Origin: Tenrec ecaudatus
Taxonomy: Eukaryota > Chordata > Mammalia > Afrosoricida > Tenrecidae
NCBI RefSeq assembly: GCF_050624435.1
Contig: NC_134541.1
Coordinates: 5,529,983 to 5,593,982, forward strand
Length of the DNA stretch: 64,000 nt
Reading direction: 5' to 3'
The notes beneath the pieces are model-generated. The model searched no databases. It was not told where the DNA came from and saw only the letters and a program-made list of their open reading frames with translations. The translations under genes and the position numbers were made by a program. Positions 11,653 to 23,379 of the stretch are shown in pieces. Numbering within the stretch: position 1 is the stretch's first letter; each line of letters opens with the position of its first letter.

Positions 11653-11940
11653 TGTAAGCAGGTCGTTGAATAAACAAATTAAGCAGAGCCTGAATACAGC
11701 ATAAAGAGGTGTATTGGATCCAAGCCCAGTCAAGCGTTTATAGGCATAACACAGCGGCACTTTGTGTCAACCATGTCGCTTTCCTCCGCATGTGGTTTTT
11801 CCAAGAAGCTGCAGCTGCAGGGGACAGAAGGGGAACATTGTGCTGTTTAGCTAACCATTACACAATCTTGGGAACACCCTACTACAGAAGCAGAACATTT
11901 TGCAAGTCCAGAACAATTTTAACTTCCTATCACAGTGCCA
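11653..11940 (-). repeat. 3' LTR of a class I ERV, antisense
   Basis: Read on the minus strand, this follows the env remnant and contains a 'cctataaacgc' TATA-like box (about 11737) and an end in 'gcttaca' at 11653, so the + strand begins TGTAAG. The host island homology ends at 11650, giving a sharp left edge. The flanking bases 11649-11652 (acaa) would be one half of a 4-bp target duplication. I could not find the other half or the 5' LTR. The LTR at 40.6-40.97 kb has a similar TATAAAC box and a 'gacttaca' end and may be the same family. Confidence 0.6.
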
Positions 11941-11944
11941 TGCA

Positions 11945-13600
11945 TTTGTAATACTTCACAGTGTTCCCTCACGGCCATGAACTTTACTGCACTTACTCGA
12001 TCCTGCACAAACTTTACTAACGCATTTGTAAGACACGGACCTAAAATCAACAAGAGAATTAAAGTGGCTATTGGATGGTTAGCCACTGGGACACATTAAA
12101 CCAACTTTTCAAACTAACGTGGCCCTTGTTCTCTTGCTTTCTGTCTCTCATCCAATTTTCTGACTTCTGCTAATGTCTGTTGTTTCACAATCCCAGTTTT
12201 ATTGACATAAAACAACACTCAATGAAACCAACACATTTCCCCTAAGTCAATACAAAGTTCTCCTTGTTTAAAAAAAAAAACAACAGGTCTAGTCCTCTTA
12301 TTTTGGAGGACAACCTCTGCCAATGAGTCCATTGCTTCAGCTAAAGTATCAATGGCCATTTCTAATTTTCTTAAAGAAGAGCTATCTACCTAACTACTTA
12401 ACTGGACTAGGCCCTGTTGTCACTATAAGAGCTGAGGTTCCAATAGCTGGGGAGCCTCCTACTCTACACCCCCCACTCCCCACCAACCAGCAATGGGACT
12501 GAGATTGGGGCAGTTAAAGACTACCTCCTGTGATCAGGTTTAAATGTTCTCTTCCCTCTGTTCCACGAAACAAATATACTTGGGGCACCACAGGGACCAA
12601 AATACACAGCTCTGAATTTTTACTCTGGTTAAGGATAGGAACATACAAACAAGGGATGAGTCTGGACATAAAGGCAAACCAGGTGTTGTTGGGGCTTTTA
12701 AGCCATTGGTGTTCTTCACTGGGGAGCAGGGTAAAGTCAGCTGTAATTAGGGTCTGGTTACAATTGTCACGGTAATGGCTGTAATCAGGTGAGTGGGCAT
12801 CACCTACAATGCAAGTTCCAGTCCCTGAGACATCTCCCAGAGTAATTCGGGTTCTGATGCCTCGGGCAGACTGTTTCTAAAGACTCAGACTTTGCAGGCT
12901 TAATGGGCTGCTTGCTGTTCAGTAGGGTTAGTAGCTATTCCTACAAAATAAGGAGGTTTAGGATCTAAATACAAAAAGTAATCAGCTGTAATATTTGGGT
13001 TAGTGAAGTTGGAAATATCAAATACCGTGCCTAGAAGCTCTAATACTTTGTCTGAACTGACAAGGCTACTGTCAGGGTTGGTTGATGGACTACAATGGGT
13101 GCATGAGGGCCTATGGGTTTTAATTTGGGCCAGCTATTAATGCCTCTCTGGTTCAAGGGAGAAACTTTGTTAGATGGGGATCTCTGTTCCTGGGTCAGGG
13201 CCTGAAACAATCTAAGTCTCCAAGTTCTTCCCAAGTCCCACTCAGATCCTTTTGAGGTTGGGTCATACCTTCTGCGTTGAATGTGATATAGCTTACATTG
13301 GGTTAATTGGCAGGATTTAGTTACATTTGTGTCTGCTGAGAAAAATATATGGGTCGGAGGGGGAAACAGTCCACCTGGTGGCTTCTGTTACAAAGCTCCA
13401 TGACTCAATGAGACTGTCCTTCACTGTGGCAGGATCTGGGACTGGTAATGGGGCACACACAGGCATCAGTTCCCTGCCCAAACCTCTCACTTCTGAGATT
13501 CCCACACCCTCTATTGTGCTTCAGATAGGTGCACTGTCTCCGGTTCACACATCCCATATTCAGGTTTGACTTGTATCAGTTGTGGCCCAACTGCGGGTCA
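11945..13600 (-). pseudogene. env: Endogenous gammaretrovirus-like env remnant
   Basis: Minus-strand reading gives a degenerate envelope gene broken by several stops and shifts. The surface-subunit part (about 12400-13600) has scattered cysteines and N-glycosylation motifs. The transmembrane subunit part (about 11945-12400) shows the heptad helix, the region occupied by the immunosuppressive-type peptide and CX6CC-like motif (here diverged), and a hydrophobic anchor before a cytoplasmic tail. The order and spacing are those of class I (gammaretrovirus-like) envelopes. No open frame exceeds about 80 codons, so no protein is expected. Open frames on the + strand here are shadows. Confidence 0.65.
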
Positions 13601-13846
13601 TGGACAACAAATGGAGATTTTAGCATAGGAGCTGCAGGATGGGGCACGTGGGCTGCTGGTCCTCACGGGTTGTCTTCTGCCCAAACCCCTGGGATTTCAG
13701 CTAGAAATCTTCCTTTGTAAACTGGAGGAGAAGGCTCCATGATTGTCAAAAGAAAGCTATCATTTAAAGGGAGGGTCACGGAGACTTACCAGGGGCCTTC
13801 TTCCTCAGACCCGCCCAACGTGATCTGCTTGAAAACTGATGGCCTC

Positions 13847-14110
13847 TTAAGTTTCTGCAGCAAGTCCCTTCCGGCATGAGGAATGAATGTTCAACCTCAC
13901 CTTTCCCAGGTGTTCTTTCCTCCCGGTAGTCCGGGAGACAGTTTCCAATTTGCCTGTGGCCCCTTGAATGGTGGTTTTCTTTTTGCTGAAGGGGCCTGCT
14001 GCTGCTTTATAAACCGAACGAGTTGCTCCTGTGTCCACAAGAAAAGTAACCGGCTTTTTCCCCACTTTCAAGGTTACCATGGGCTCCGGGGGAACATGGG
14101 TGGTTTCCAT
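13847..14110 (-). pseudogene. pro: Endogenous retroviral protease remnant
   Basis: An 87-codon minus-strand frame contains the aspartic-protease active-site motif LVDTGA, followed by a Thr-rich flap-like region. It is preceded (14110-14210) by a nucleocapsid knuckle with the GHW and C-P pattern, whose first cysteine has become Tyr. The frame ends early, about two thirds of the way through a normal protease. Reverse transcriptase and integrase should follow toward lower coordinates, but env sequence starts within a few hundred bases, so pol is deleted. Confidence 0.75.
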
Positions 14111-14309
14111 CCTGTCAGGTCGACTTCCCCGCTAAGGCTGTTTAGGGCAGTTAGATTTCCAGTGTCCTTCTTCCTTGCAATAGACATATTGATTTCTGCC
14201 TTTTGTTTGGCCCCAGCTGAGATCCTGGGCCTCCTGCTGCCTGAGTGAGGACTCTGGCCATTGCTTTAACCTGCCTCCTCCCACGGGTCCCTATTGTTAT
14301 AAATCTTTT

Positions 14310-15500
14310 CTAATTGTTATAAGTCTTTGCCATTGCTAATAACTCACTAATATTTTTGTCTGCAAGTCTTTCTAGTTGTTGAAGCTTTTTCCTGATGTCT
14401 GGGGCTGCCTGGGTCACAAAAGGTTGGATAACAGCTTTTCGGTTGTCTGGTGCTTCTGGGTCTTTTGGGGTCTTTAAGTGGTAGGCCTCAAACAACCTTT
14501 CTAAATAGGCGGCCGGGCTCTCATCCTTGCTCTGAATCACACTAGTAACTTTGGACAAATTGATAGGATGGCGTGCAGCCTCCTGGAGACCACTCATCTG
14601 AGTCCAGTGGTCTGCGAGGAGGTTCTCCCTACCTTCAGGGCAGTTCAGATCCCAGTCAGGGCTACACAAAGGGAACACAATTTCCAATTCCTGGGGGTCC
14701 AGACCATCCATCTGCCCCCAGGACTTGCTTCAGGCTCTCCTTGTGTATTTGATCTCATTCTTTGCCTATAAAAAGTCTGAAGCAGTTGTTGACAGTCATC
14801 CCATGTGGGCTGATAAGTAGAAAAGATGGATTCTTAAAGTGAAATCAAGCCCTGTGAGTCAGTAGGAAAAAGTGGATTCTATTGTTTCCAATTATAAGGT
14901 CAGAGGTAGAAAAAGCATAAATCATGAAAGGGCATCCTGGCTGGGCTCCTGGAGGTGATCCTATCTCACAGACAGGTAAAATAGATGCGGTTGGGGGACT
15001 GGGATTATAACAACCTCCATCTAGGGTATGGGATGGGGAAAAAGTTTGAGTTTTAGGGTCAGGGTTGGTTGGAGACAGAGCCTGGGTACCTGTGGGTCTT
15101 GAAAGTAAGGCGGTCTGTCTGGGTTAGGATAAGGGGGTGGAAGGTCTTCAGGGTTGGAGTCTTGTAGGACAGGGACAGGTTTCTCCCCAGCAGATACTCA
15201 GGTATGGGGGAAAGAGGTCACGAGAACTTGGGGAAGGGTTTTTACCCAGGGAGGTTTGGACTCCACAGTATCAATCCAAAGGGTGATATAGATGAGCTGG
15301 TCAGGGTGGCCAGCTTTTCTGTGAACTTACCTAAAATGAGCTTGGATAGGAAAACAAAGTGAAAGATTGAAAGTGCCTTTAGAAGCCACCCAAGGTCAAA
15401 CTGGCCAGTCCTAGAAACAGAGGGTCTGCAAGGTACTACGATTGACTCCCCATACAAGGCAGCTCCCCTCTTCCATAGAGGCCAGTGGGCCAGCATGAGA
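14310..15500 (-). pseudogene. gag: Endogenous gammaretrovirus-like gag remnant
   Basis: The 133-codon minus-strand frame 14310-14711 matches the C-terminal half of a gammaretroviral capsid, including the region around 'ESPAAYLERL' (major homology-like segment) and the charged helix after it. A proline-rich p12-like stretch lies at 14900-15240. A matrix-like frame at 15242-15496 carries a GQFDLGW motif. Stops and shifts separate the parts. Gag would build the viral core, but this copy is dead. A myristoylated start is not identifiable. Confidence 0.7.
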
Positions 15501-17085
15501 TCAAGCAGGGTGGACTGATGTTTTCTTTAGGTTGATCCCATGCCTCTAAGAGGAAAACTGAAAGCCACAAGACAGACAGTAAAACGCAGAACAAATAGTA
15601 TACAGACAAACACCTATGTATACCTTTTGTATACCTGTTGCTCAGAATTTAAGCTCTAATACAGGTCTTAAAGCGCCAGAAAGATGCATTCCCTTCTCCA
15701 TATCAGGTAAGTCACAACTGGCCCACATTCTCCTTTGACAGATCTGAGGGTTTTGTTTTTAAAGAAGAGGAAGCCCCCTCATTTGAAAATTAAGTATCTC
15801 TAGCTTAAAATCTAGGGACAGAGAGACTGAGTGGGAAGGTTCCTACCCTTTTTAATCTTAGGTCCACGTCACCTGTGACCTATCCTGAATGGACCTGGTG
15901 GAGATGAGAGGAGAGCTGGCCTCTGAAAGACCGTTCTGGGAGGAAACTACTTACCCTTGGCATACCTACAGCATCTTCTATGCTCCAAAGGATGAGCACA
16001 TTTTCTTTGCCTCCCCTTGACACTTTGTGCTCTGTAACATCATGATGGGAAATCTTTAGGCCTACATTACAGGCCTGTTTCAAGATCTTTACAGGTCTTT
16101 ACTGAGAATGTTACCCAGACCAGGCCTCTCATGCAGATCACCTCCATTCTTGCCCCTAGGAGCATTTCACCCTGATAGCTAATTCCCAGGACTCTTGCAG
16201 TGGCTGTGGAAACAAAACTCATCATTGCTGTAATTTATGGGACAGTTGTTAAGTTACCAGATGCTGTACTTTACAAATACTATGGGATCTGATTCCCCCC
16301 TCATCCAATATAAAAATCAAAATACCATGTTCAAGAAGTAGTAGTTATGATTGTAAAATGACCAGGGGAAGATTTGTGTCTCCATCAGTTACCCACATTC
16401 TGCTACTGTTTTTCTTTCTTTTTTTCCCCTATATAGTTGCCTCATGAATATCCTTTTGTGATTGACTTAGTGTGATGTCCTTCAGGTTCCTCATGTTACG
16501 AGTTGTCCACAGAGCCTAAGCTATTTTTTGACATGGTCTGGTATTCTGTTGTGTGTGCGCACCATAGTGTGTCCCTTTTTCCATTGACGGACATTATTAT
16601 TTCCATATTTTTGCCGCTGTGACTAGTGGCATAGTGAACATAAGTGAGCATATTATCTATCCACACTGCAGTTCTTATTTCTCAGGGATAGACACTAAGT
16701 AATGGGATGGCTCAGTCATTAAAGAAGTGTCATGCTGCTTGCCACAGTGTTTGTACCATTTTACAATGCCAGCAAGGTGGCAGCTACAGGAGGTACTGGT
16801 GTGGCAGGGAACTGTGATCAAGGTTGCTTGCTTCTGCTTGGTGTGACATGAAGGGGAAAAAAGCAAAGAAGAGCAAATAAGAAAATAATAAAGGGAGGAA
16901 AACTACCCTGGGGTAATAAGAAAAAATGTGAAAATGGAAAAAGAAAAGACAATAAATAAAATAGAGTTTAAAAGAACAGAAAAAAAGAATATAAAAACAA
17001 AATGGAGTCAATAGGTTAGGAAAAAAAGAGAAAGGCAGAAGGGAAGAAAATGAAAAGTAAAAACGAGGTTGGGAGAAGTGGGTTA
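15500..17085 (-). repeat. Probable ERV leader, then antisense L1
   Basis: 15500-16330 should contain the ERV leader and 5' LTR if they survive, but I found no primer-binding site or LTR match there. From about 16330 to 16850 the + strand reads as the complement of an L1 ORF2/3' region, with the block around 'gccgctgtgactagtggc' typical of it. 16855-17085 is a purine-rich A-tract (aaaaa/gaaa), possibly the complement-side remnant of the same element. No gene is supported. Confidence 0.45.
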
Positions 17086-17962
17086 GGACAGCATGCAAAG
17101 AGGAGGGAATTGTGGGTGGGCAGACACTTGGTACGGATCACTACCCTTTGCTGTGCTACAGGATTTGGGGGATAAGGCACCTGATCCAGAAGTTCTTTTG
17201 GATTCAGGGGACAACAGAAGGTAACATACAGGGTCAGAGAAGGAGATCCTACCCTGCACCTGCCCTGGAATTTCAGGGGACAGACAACTTATCCAGTCCC
17301 ATTCTGCTAGTCCCAATAGGGGATGCCAAACATGAGGGTGATGCACATCTGGTCTTTTTGGCACTATGTTTGCCTCTGAGTTTATGTGGCCACTATCCTG
17401 GCTTCTGATTACAAGCCACCTGTGTCGGCCCTTTCTTGGTGCTGGGTGACAGGAACTGATTAGCATCAGGTTAAAGTCCCTACCACTCTGTAAAGGTTCA
17501 CAATGGTCACACAGTATGTCAGGCCAGCTGAATATCGACCTGCTCTGTCCGTTCACCTCACTACATAAATCTAAGCTGTCAGGGAAAGGGGACACAGAAA
17601 ATATTAAAGGGAAAGGGAGAATGTCAGATAGACGTGAGGGCTTCTAAATCGGGAATTTATGACGACAGAGAACCCTAGTATACTGGCACCTGTGAGTGTT
17701 GATTGAAAGGATGAGAGAGGAAGGTTCCCTGCGGAAGAGGCCCGGGTCTAGAGGACACCACCTAGGAACCAGCAGAATCACATTGCTTCTCCGTGCCACA
17801 GGTCCTGGATGCAAGATGGGCTTTCCTAAGTGAGGACTGAAGACATCACCTCCCAGGTAGCAGCAGAGACCCATCTATAATTGAAACTATACCCATTTTC
17901 CCTGTGGAAGAATTTCAGAGCAGTCATTGCACCGACTTTTGTCTACAAAGAACAGAGAAACT
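17086..17962 (+). other. 5' intron of copy B, homologous to 55.6-56.26 kb
   Basis: From about 17430 this aligns in order with the minus strand of 56.26-55.6 kb upstream of gene D's first coding exon. Shared blocks include 'gactgatta'-type, 'cgtgagggcttct' (17631 and 55960) and 'cattgcttctcc'. Long minus-strand frames at 17083-17595 are not conserved in D. 17086-17430 is unrecognised. The end of the ERV/L1 insertion block must lie before 17430. Confidence 0.6.
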
Positions 17963-18230
17963 ATGGACACTGTGAGGAAACTCGCAAAAGGTGAGCATTG
18001 TTGGGAGTCTGGAAAGGTGAAGAGGAGACCTTGACTTCAGGTTCAGGTGACACTGCTTTAGTGGTCATGGCTGAGTACAGTGCCTCCCTCCTTGCCTTCC
18101 ATGATGAACAGAGCTACTCGGGGAGCATAGTAAGGGTTCTTTCTCACGGCTTCTCTTTCTTCCCTTAGGTTTGTCTTCTCATGATAATGACTGGCCCCAA
18201 GAGAAAAAGCAGAAGCAGCAGCAAACACTG
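17963..18230 (+). pseudogene. Copy B leader exons 1 and 2
   Basis: Coding exon 1 (17963-17990) starts ATG GAC ACT and ends AAA G before 'gtgagc'. Exon 2 (18169-18230) follows 'cccttag' and ends ACA CTG before 'gtgagt'. They join in frame (phase 1) to a 30-residue Lys/Gln-rich leader beginning MDTVRKLAKGL and including DWPQEKKQK. The same two exons exist in gene D at 55543-55561 and 55313-55371. The splice sites here are intact, but the downstream KRAB and finger exons are broken, so the gene is dead as a whole. A short transcript is still possible from island B. Confidence 0.65.
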
Positions 18231-18599
18231 GTGAGTTGAATCACCTCAATTTTCTGAACTGCTGGATCGTTTCCCAGAGAGTTTTCTGGAAAACAGATTA
18301 CTTACATTTTAGAATGTACTTCTAAATTACACATCCACATAAATAATATCTAATGATGACATTTCAGTAGATTCAATCAATTCCTGGAGCCTTGTTTTTG
18401 TGGTTTATACTTTCTGTGCAGCTTGCAATCCTTCCTTCAGCACCATTGGTTCTTGCTCATATGTTACTTCTTAATATGGTGTAATGTCAAATAGTTGTAT
18501 TGGGTACAGTGACTATTCTTCCCATCTTATTTTGATCCTTCCTGTATCATTCAATATTTTGCCCATAGAATCTTTCAATATTTGCAACTTGAGGCTTGA

Positions 18600-19935
18600 A
18601 TTTTTTCTTACATTTTTTCAGTTTGAGATATGCTGAGCGTATCAACAAACTGCTGAAGCACTGGAAGCACTTACTCAGCTGTGCCAGGAAATTTGGAAGT
18701 CAGCTACTTGACCAGTTGACTAGAAGAGATCAATATGTGAGATCATTCTGAAGAATGAACAAACTATAGAACCAATGTCATTGATAATCTCGTGCAAGTA
18801 AAATTTTGCTGAAGATCATTCATCAACAGTTACAGCAGTACAGGGTTCAGACCCAATTCAGAAGAGGTCCTGGAACAAAGGATCTCATTGCTGATGGCGG
18901 ATCAATCTTGGTTGAAAGCAGAGAATAATAGATGTTTACTTGTGTTTTATTGACTATGCCATGACATTTATGTAGATCCTAACAAATTATGGATAACGTT
19001 GAGAAGAATGGAAATTCCAGAACACTTCATTGAGCTCCTGAGGAACTTGTACATGGATCAAGAGGCAGTTGTGTGAATAAAACAGGAATACCGCATGGTT
19101 TAAAATCACAAAAGGTGTGTGTCAGAGTTGTATCTGTGCATCATACTTATTCTGTTTGCTCAGCAAATCAGAACTGACTGATATGAAGAAGAATGTGGCA
19201 TCAGGATTGGAGGAAGGCTTATTTGCAGCCTTCTATGTGCAGATGACACAACCTTGCTTGCAGAAAGTGAGGACTTAAAACACTCGAGGATGGCAGCCTT
19301 GAGTGTGAATTAAGACAGTGTGAAGAAGACCAGAACCCTCATAACCAATAGGTAACATCACGATAAATGGAGAAAAGATTGAAGTGGTCAAGGATTTTGT
19401 CTTGCTTGAATCCACAATCCATGCTTATGGATGCAACAATCAAGAGATCAACATGTTTTATTGGGTAAATCTGCCATGCAAGATGTCAAGAGTATTGAAA
19501 AGCAAGGATGTTCCTTTGAGGACTAAGGTGTGCCTGACCTAAATCATGGTATTTTCAGTTGCCTCATGCATATGAAAGTTGTACATTGAATAAGGAGGAC
19601 CCAAGAAGAATCCATGCATTTGAATTGTGGTACTAAAGGACAAACCTACCAGTCTTGGAAGAAGTACAGCCAGATTACTCCTTAGAGGCAAAGTTGGTAA
19701 GGCTTTGTCTTACGTACTTTGGACATACTGTCAGGACAGACCAGTGTCTGGAGAACATCATACCTGGGAAAGAGGCAGGCCCTCGATGAGGTGGTTTGAC
19801 ACAGTAGCTACGATAATGCGCTCAAGCACAGAAACAATTGTGAGGATGGCACAGGACTGTGCAGTGTTTCATCCTATTGTGCATTGGTTTTCTATGGAAT
19901 GGAATCAATTGGGTGGCACCTAACAACGATGACAG
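18600..19935 (+). repeat. BovB (RTE) retrotransposon, 5'-truncated
   Basis: The sequence matches the reverse transcriptase half and 3' end of BovB/RTE in order: 'ttgctgaagatcattc' near 18809, the 'ttttattgactatgcc' catalytic-region block near 18945, 'atggataacgttgagaagaa' near 18989, 'gcagatgacacaaccttgc' (the YADD-type box region) near 19239, and a 3' end at about 19925 in 'acctaacaacgatgac'. Many frameshifts are visible. It lies in the intron of pseudogene B in the same orientation. Confidence 0.85.
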
Positions 19936-20239
19936 CTTGAATGATGGCAGTTTATATACTGTGCACTTTTTTGCTTTTAAATTATTGATTTTTTAAACAG
20001 CATAATAGAGAAAATAGTGACAATAAATTTCAAGTACCATCATTTCAGGCTTCCATAATAGACAGTCTTATTTCCAGGAATATTATATCAGCTGCCAGCA
20101 CATCACCAGTTTCTCTGATCCTAGACACCTGAAACTGGGCCACAGTTTAAAGGTACTATCTTTCAGCTATCAAGTGGACAAATTCTAGGTGCAAGTTTGA
20201 AATGATACCATACTCTAACTTGACTGCTAGCTACAATTT

Positions 20240-21250
20240 TTTAAAAATTATTAAATACTTCGATTGGGGGTTCTTACAGCTCTTATCAAAATCCATACAT
20301 TCATCCACGTGTCAAGTACATTTGTGCATATGTTGCCATCATCATTTTCAAAGCATTTTCTTTCTACTTGAGCCCTTGCTATCAGCTCCTTATTTTATTC
20401 CTTCCCTCCCGCACCCTCCTATTATTTTCATATATTACATCGTCTTCTGTCTCCCTTCACCCACTTTTCAGTTGTTCATTGCCCTGGGAGGAGGTTATAT
20501 ATTGATCCTTGTGATTGATTTTCCCCTTTCCCTACCTTCCCCTTATTTTCCTGGTATCTCTATTCTCATTATTGGGCCTGAAGGGTTTATCTGTCCTGGA
20601 TTCCCTGCGTTGCGGGCTCTTATCTGTACCAGTGTACAAGTTTTGCTCTAGTCAGATTTTTAAGGTAAAACTGGAGTTTTAAAATGTAAAAGAAGAAAAG
20701 AGAAAAAAATGATTAGGGCAAAGACTGTACAGATGTGCTTTATACAATTGATGTATGTATATGTATGAACTGTGAAAAGAATTGTATCAGCCCCAATAAA
20801 TTGTTAAAATAAATAAATAAATAAATTTAAAAAAAGAAAACTGGAGTTTTGACAGTGGGGAGGAAGAAGCATTAAAGAACTAGAGAAAAGTTGTATTATT
20901 CATCAGTGCTATACTGCACCCTTACTTGCTCGTCTCTTCCTTCTTACCCTTCTGACAGGGGATGTCCAATTGTCTACAGATAAGCTTTGGGTCACCACTC
21001 CCCACCCCCAGCCCCATTCACATTGATATGATTTTGTTCTGGGTCTTAGATGCCTGATACCTAATTTCATCAACACCTCATGATGACACAGGCTGGTGTG
21101 CTTCTTACATATGGTCTTTGTTGCTTCTCAGCTAGGTGGCCGCTTGTCTATCTTCAAGCCTTTAAGACCCCAGACACTATATTTTTTGATAGCTGGGCAC
21201 CATCAGCTTTCTTCACCACATTTGCTAGCTACAAATTTTGAGTATTCCTT
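20240..21250 (-). repeat. L1 3' UTR, antisense, interrupted by a younger L1
   Basis: Complement of the L1 3' UTR from its extreme 3' end ('cttatcaaaatccatac' at 20282) through the pyrimidine-rich block to the 'gaccccagacactat' block at 21166. It is interrupted at 20681-20836 by a short sense-strand L1 fragment flanked by a target duplication. Confidence 0.8.
20681..20836 (+). mobile_element. Short 5'-truncated L1 with 14-bp target duplication
   Basis: A 156-bp sense L1 3' end (with 'caataaattg' and an A-rich (TAAA)n tail) is inserted in an older antisense L1. It is flanked by the perfect direct repeat 'aaaactggagtttt' at 20667-20680 and 20837-20850. This defines the insertion boundaries and shows target-primed reverse transcription. 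Confidence 0.85.
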
Positions 21251-21479
21251 TTTTTACTTCAAATTATCAGCCTCAAAATAGGTAGCCCTTGGGAAATTCA
21301 TGGAAGCTACATCTGACTTCCCTGGATTCAGTAGGGAGGAGAATCCAACTCTAAACAATTCAGGGCTAATTTCCACAAGGCAGAGGTCAGACATGTTCTA
21401 TGCTCCATTGTCCTGAACCCTGTTCTGAAGCCAACTGTTCTCCCATGGCATTCTACTTCTCTGATGGGTTTAATAATCC

Positions 21480-22135
21480 ATTACAGTACCCATGTAGAAC
21501 TCACCCACAATACAATCATGGGGGCTTATTAGGGAACCCGACAGATTACAAGTCAGAATCGTAAAGCAGTAGGCCTCCAGGAGGGGATAGTATCAGAGCC
21601 TACATTGTGAGGTTCTGGTTTGCAGAAGGCTCTGAATGACAGTGAAAACCCAAGATACATTTGTGAGATCTACACAGGAAATAAGCCTCCAGTGATTTCC
21701 CTTTTATCCATAATGGAGGGACGGGAATAGACTGGCTACCGAACAGAGTGCATTGCAGAGATGACTACAGCACATCAAAGTGAGAAACCTGACTTGAATG
21801 GTTAAAACCTTGTCACTCGATGCCCCTCTAATACACCTGGGGCAGGCCTGATCTGGTTTCCAACATTTCCTGTTTTTTTTCACATTGGGGTTTATCACTG
21901 ATACATTTTGTCATTGTGGGTAGCCCTCTTTAAATGTTTTTATGTTTTTCTGGTTTGGAGTATAGGGTTCCTGAGGTGGGGAGGGAGGTGGTAAAGGGAG
22001 CTGATATCAAGAAGTTCAAGAAGGAAGAGAATGTTGTGAAACTGGTGGCAATTGTGTAATATGATTGATGTGATTGAATTGTGGAATGATGTAATATTTG
22101 TATTAGCTCCCAATTAAATGATTTTGAAAAAATGA
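21480..22135 (+). repeat. L1 3' end, sense
   Basis: Related to 31.5-32.56 kb and 52.0-53.3 kb: same order of blocks, including 'ctgatctggtttccaacat' (21848 and 32215), a G-rich tract near 21975 and a terminal 'aattaaatgattttgaaaaa'. 21251-21480 is unrecognised. Confidence 0.7.
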
Positions 22136-22363
22136 AACATGAAGGATACGGTTTTTGGTCTCCATGGTGCCTCTCCTTGGCATCCCGTTTGGCTCCTCAT
22201 AAATCCAGATAGACAGTCATGACCAAAGAACTTGCGACAAGAACTGTGCCTCTGGAATGAATTAAACGAACTTCTTCAAATGCAGGCTCTATAAGATTAC
22301 TTGTTAAATGCTCCTTGTGAACACTGAGGGAAATCGGCTGCATTGATGTCTTGCTTTTTCTAG

Positions 22364-22482
22364 GAGCCCGTTACATCCAGGATGTCACTGTGGTCTTCAC
22401 GGAGGCAGAATGGAAGATACTGAGCTCTGGGCAGAAGAACCTATTTAGGGAAGTGATGCTGGAAATGCACGCGAATCTTTGT
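22364..22482 (+). pseudogene. Copy B KRAB-A exon, frameshifted
   Basis: The exon follows 'tttttctag' and is about 85% alike to gene D's KRAB exon (50241-50367). It lacks one A in the 'ttacaatccagg' stretch of D (here 'ttacatccagg', about 22371-22380), which throws the exon out of frame relative to the phase-0 splice from exon 2 and leads to an early stop. The downstream 'VVFTEAEW' and 'VMLEMHANL' frame is still readable but no longer joined. The donor that is G|GTGAGG in D is changed to ATGAGT here. Both defects argue for a pseudogene; a sequencing error could explain only the first. Confidence 0.75.
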
Positions 22483-22639
22483 ATGAGTATGTGCTCTTCT
22501 CTCATTATTCTCTTTATTTGTTGACCACCATCTCTGTGCCAAAAGAGCCCAGTTGCATCTTATGTGTTGAACTACTAAGTAAAAGGTTGATGGTTCACAC
22601 CCACTTTCTATTATGAGGGAGAAAGATAAGATTTTTGCA

Positions 22640-22990
22640 CACATCCAGATTGACAGCCTCAGAAACTCATGGCAGTTCTGCCCTCTGCTATAGGATGGCT
22701 GTGGTCAATTGACTTGATGGCCCTGCATTTGCTTTTTGGGTTTTGTATGATCCAAAGGAGGCCTACTGGAGCCAGTGGTTAATAAGCACTTGGATGTTAA
22801 CTGAAAACTTGCTGATTTGAACTCACAGCCTCTCCAAGGGACAGGGTGTTCTTTCAAAAGATTGCTACCCTTGGGAATCCCATGGGTCTGTATATTTATT
22901 CGATGGAGTTGGTATATGTTGGAATCTACAGGACAGGAACAGATCTTTTTGGTTTTCTCTGTGACATACAGTTTGTGATACACTACTCTA
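22640..22990 (+). repeat. Two AfroSINE pieces, sense
   Basis: 22640-22740 is a SINE 3' half ('gacagcctcagaaactcat' ... 'caattgacttgatggc'). 22770-22990 has a tRNA-like head ('ccagtggttaataagcac', 'gatttgaactcacagcc') with the internal promoter spacing of AfroSINEs. Both are strongly diverged. Confidence 0.65.
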
Positions 22991-23075
22991 AATGTTGGTG
23001 GTTAAGATGCATCCAGGGGCACTAAAGAACAAAGACCTGGCAATCTGCTGCAAAAGTTACAACCAACAACATCCC

Positions 23076-23250
23076 ATCTCACTGCCATTGAGTCAGTTCT
23101 GTAGGTCAGGGTAGAACTATGCCTGTGAGTTTCCAAGACCGTAACTCTTTACAGGAATAGAAACCCTTGTCTTTCTCCCAAGGAGCTGGCTGGTGATTTT
23201 AAACTACTGACCTTGAAGTTCAGTGGGTTATGCCCAAGGCATAACCACAT
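23076..23250 (-). repeat. AfroSINE, antisense
   Basis: The + strand begins with 'ctgccattgagtcagttct' (complement of the BovB-derived tail) and continues through 'gggtagaactatgcctgtg' to the complement of the tRNA-like head near 23215-23245. Confidence 0.7.
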
Positions 23251-23379
23251 ACAATAAGAAAATTAGAAACAAAAAAGAAGCCCTATAGAATAGTTCTACT
23301 CGGAACACTTGGAGTGCCTAATTGACTCCTTGACAGGGGAAAGGGAACAGGAGTGGAGAGGGAGGCAACGAAAAGTCAA

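Noticed and set aside
10985-11657. Overlapping frames of 129-150 codons in island B
   Set aside because: GC-driven open frames, interrupted differently in the D and F islands.
17083-17595. 170-codon minus frame
   Set aside because: Not conserved in the homologous flank of gene D; composition ordinary.
20240-20850. Opposed L1 pieces as a twin-priming inversion
   Set aside because: Both pieces contain the L1 3' terminus and the inner piece has its own 14-bp duplication, so these are two insertions.
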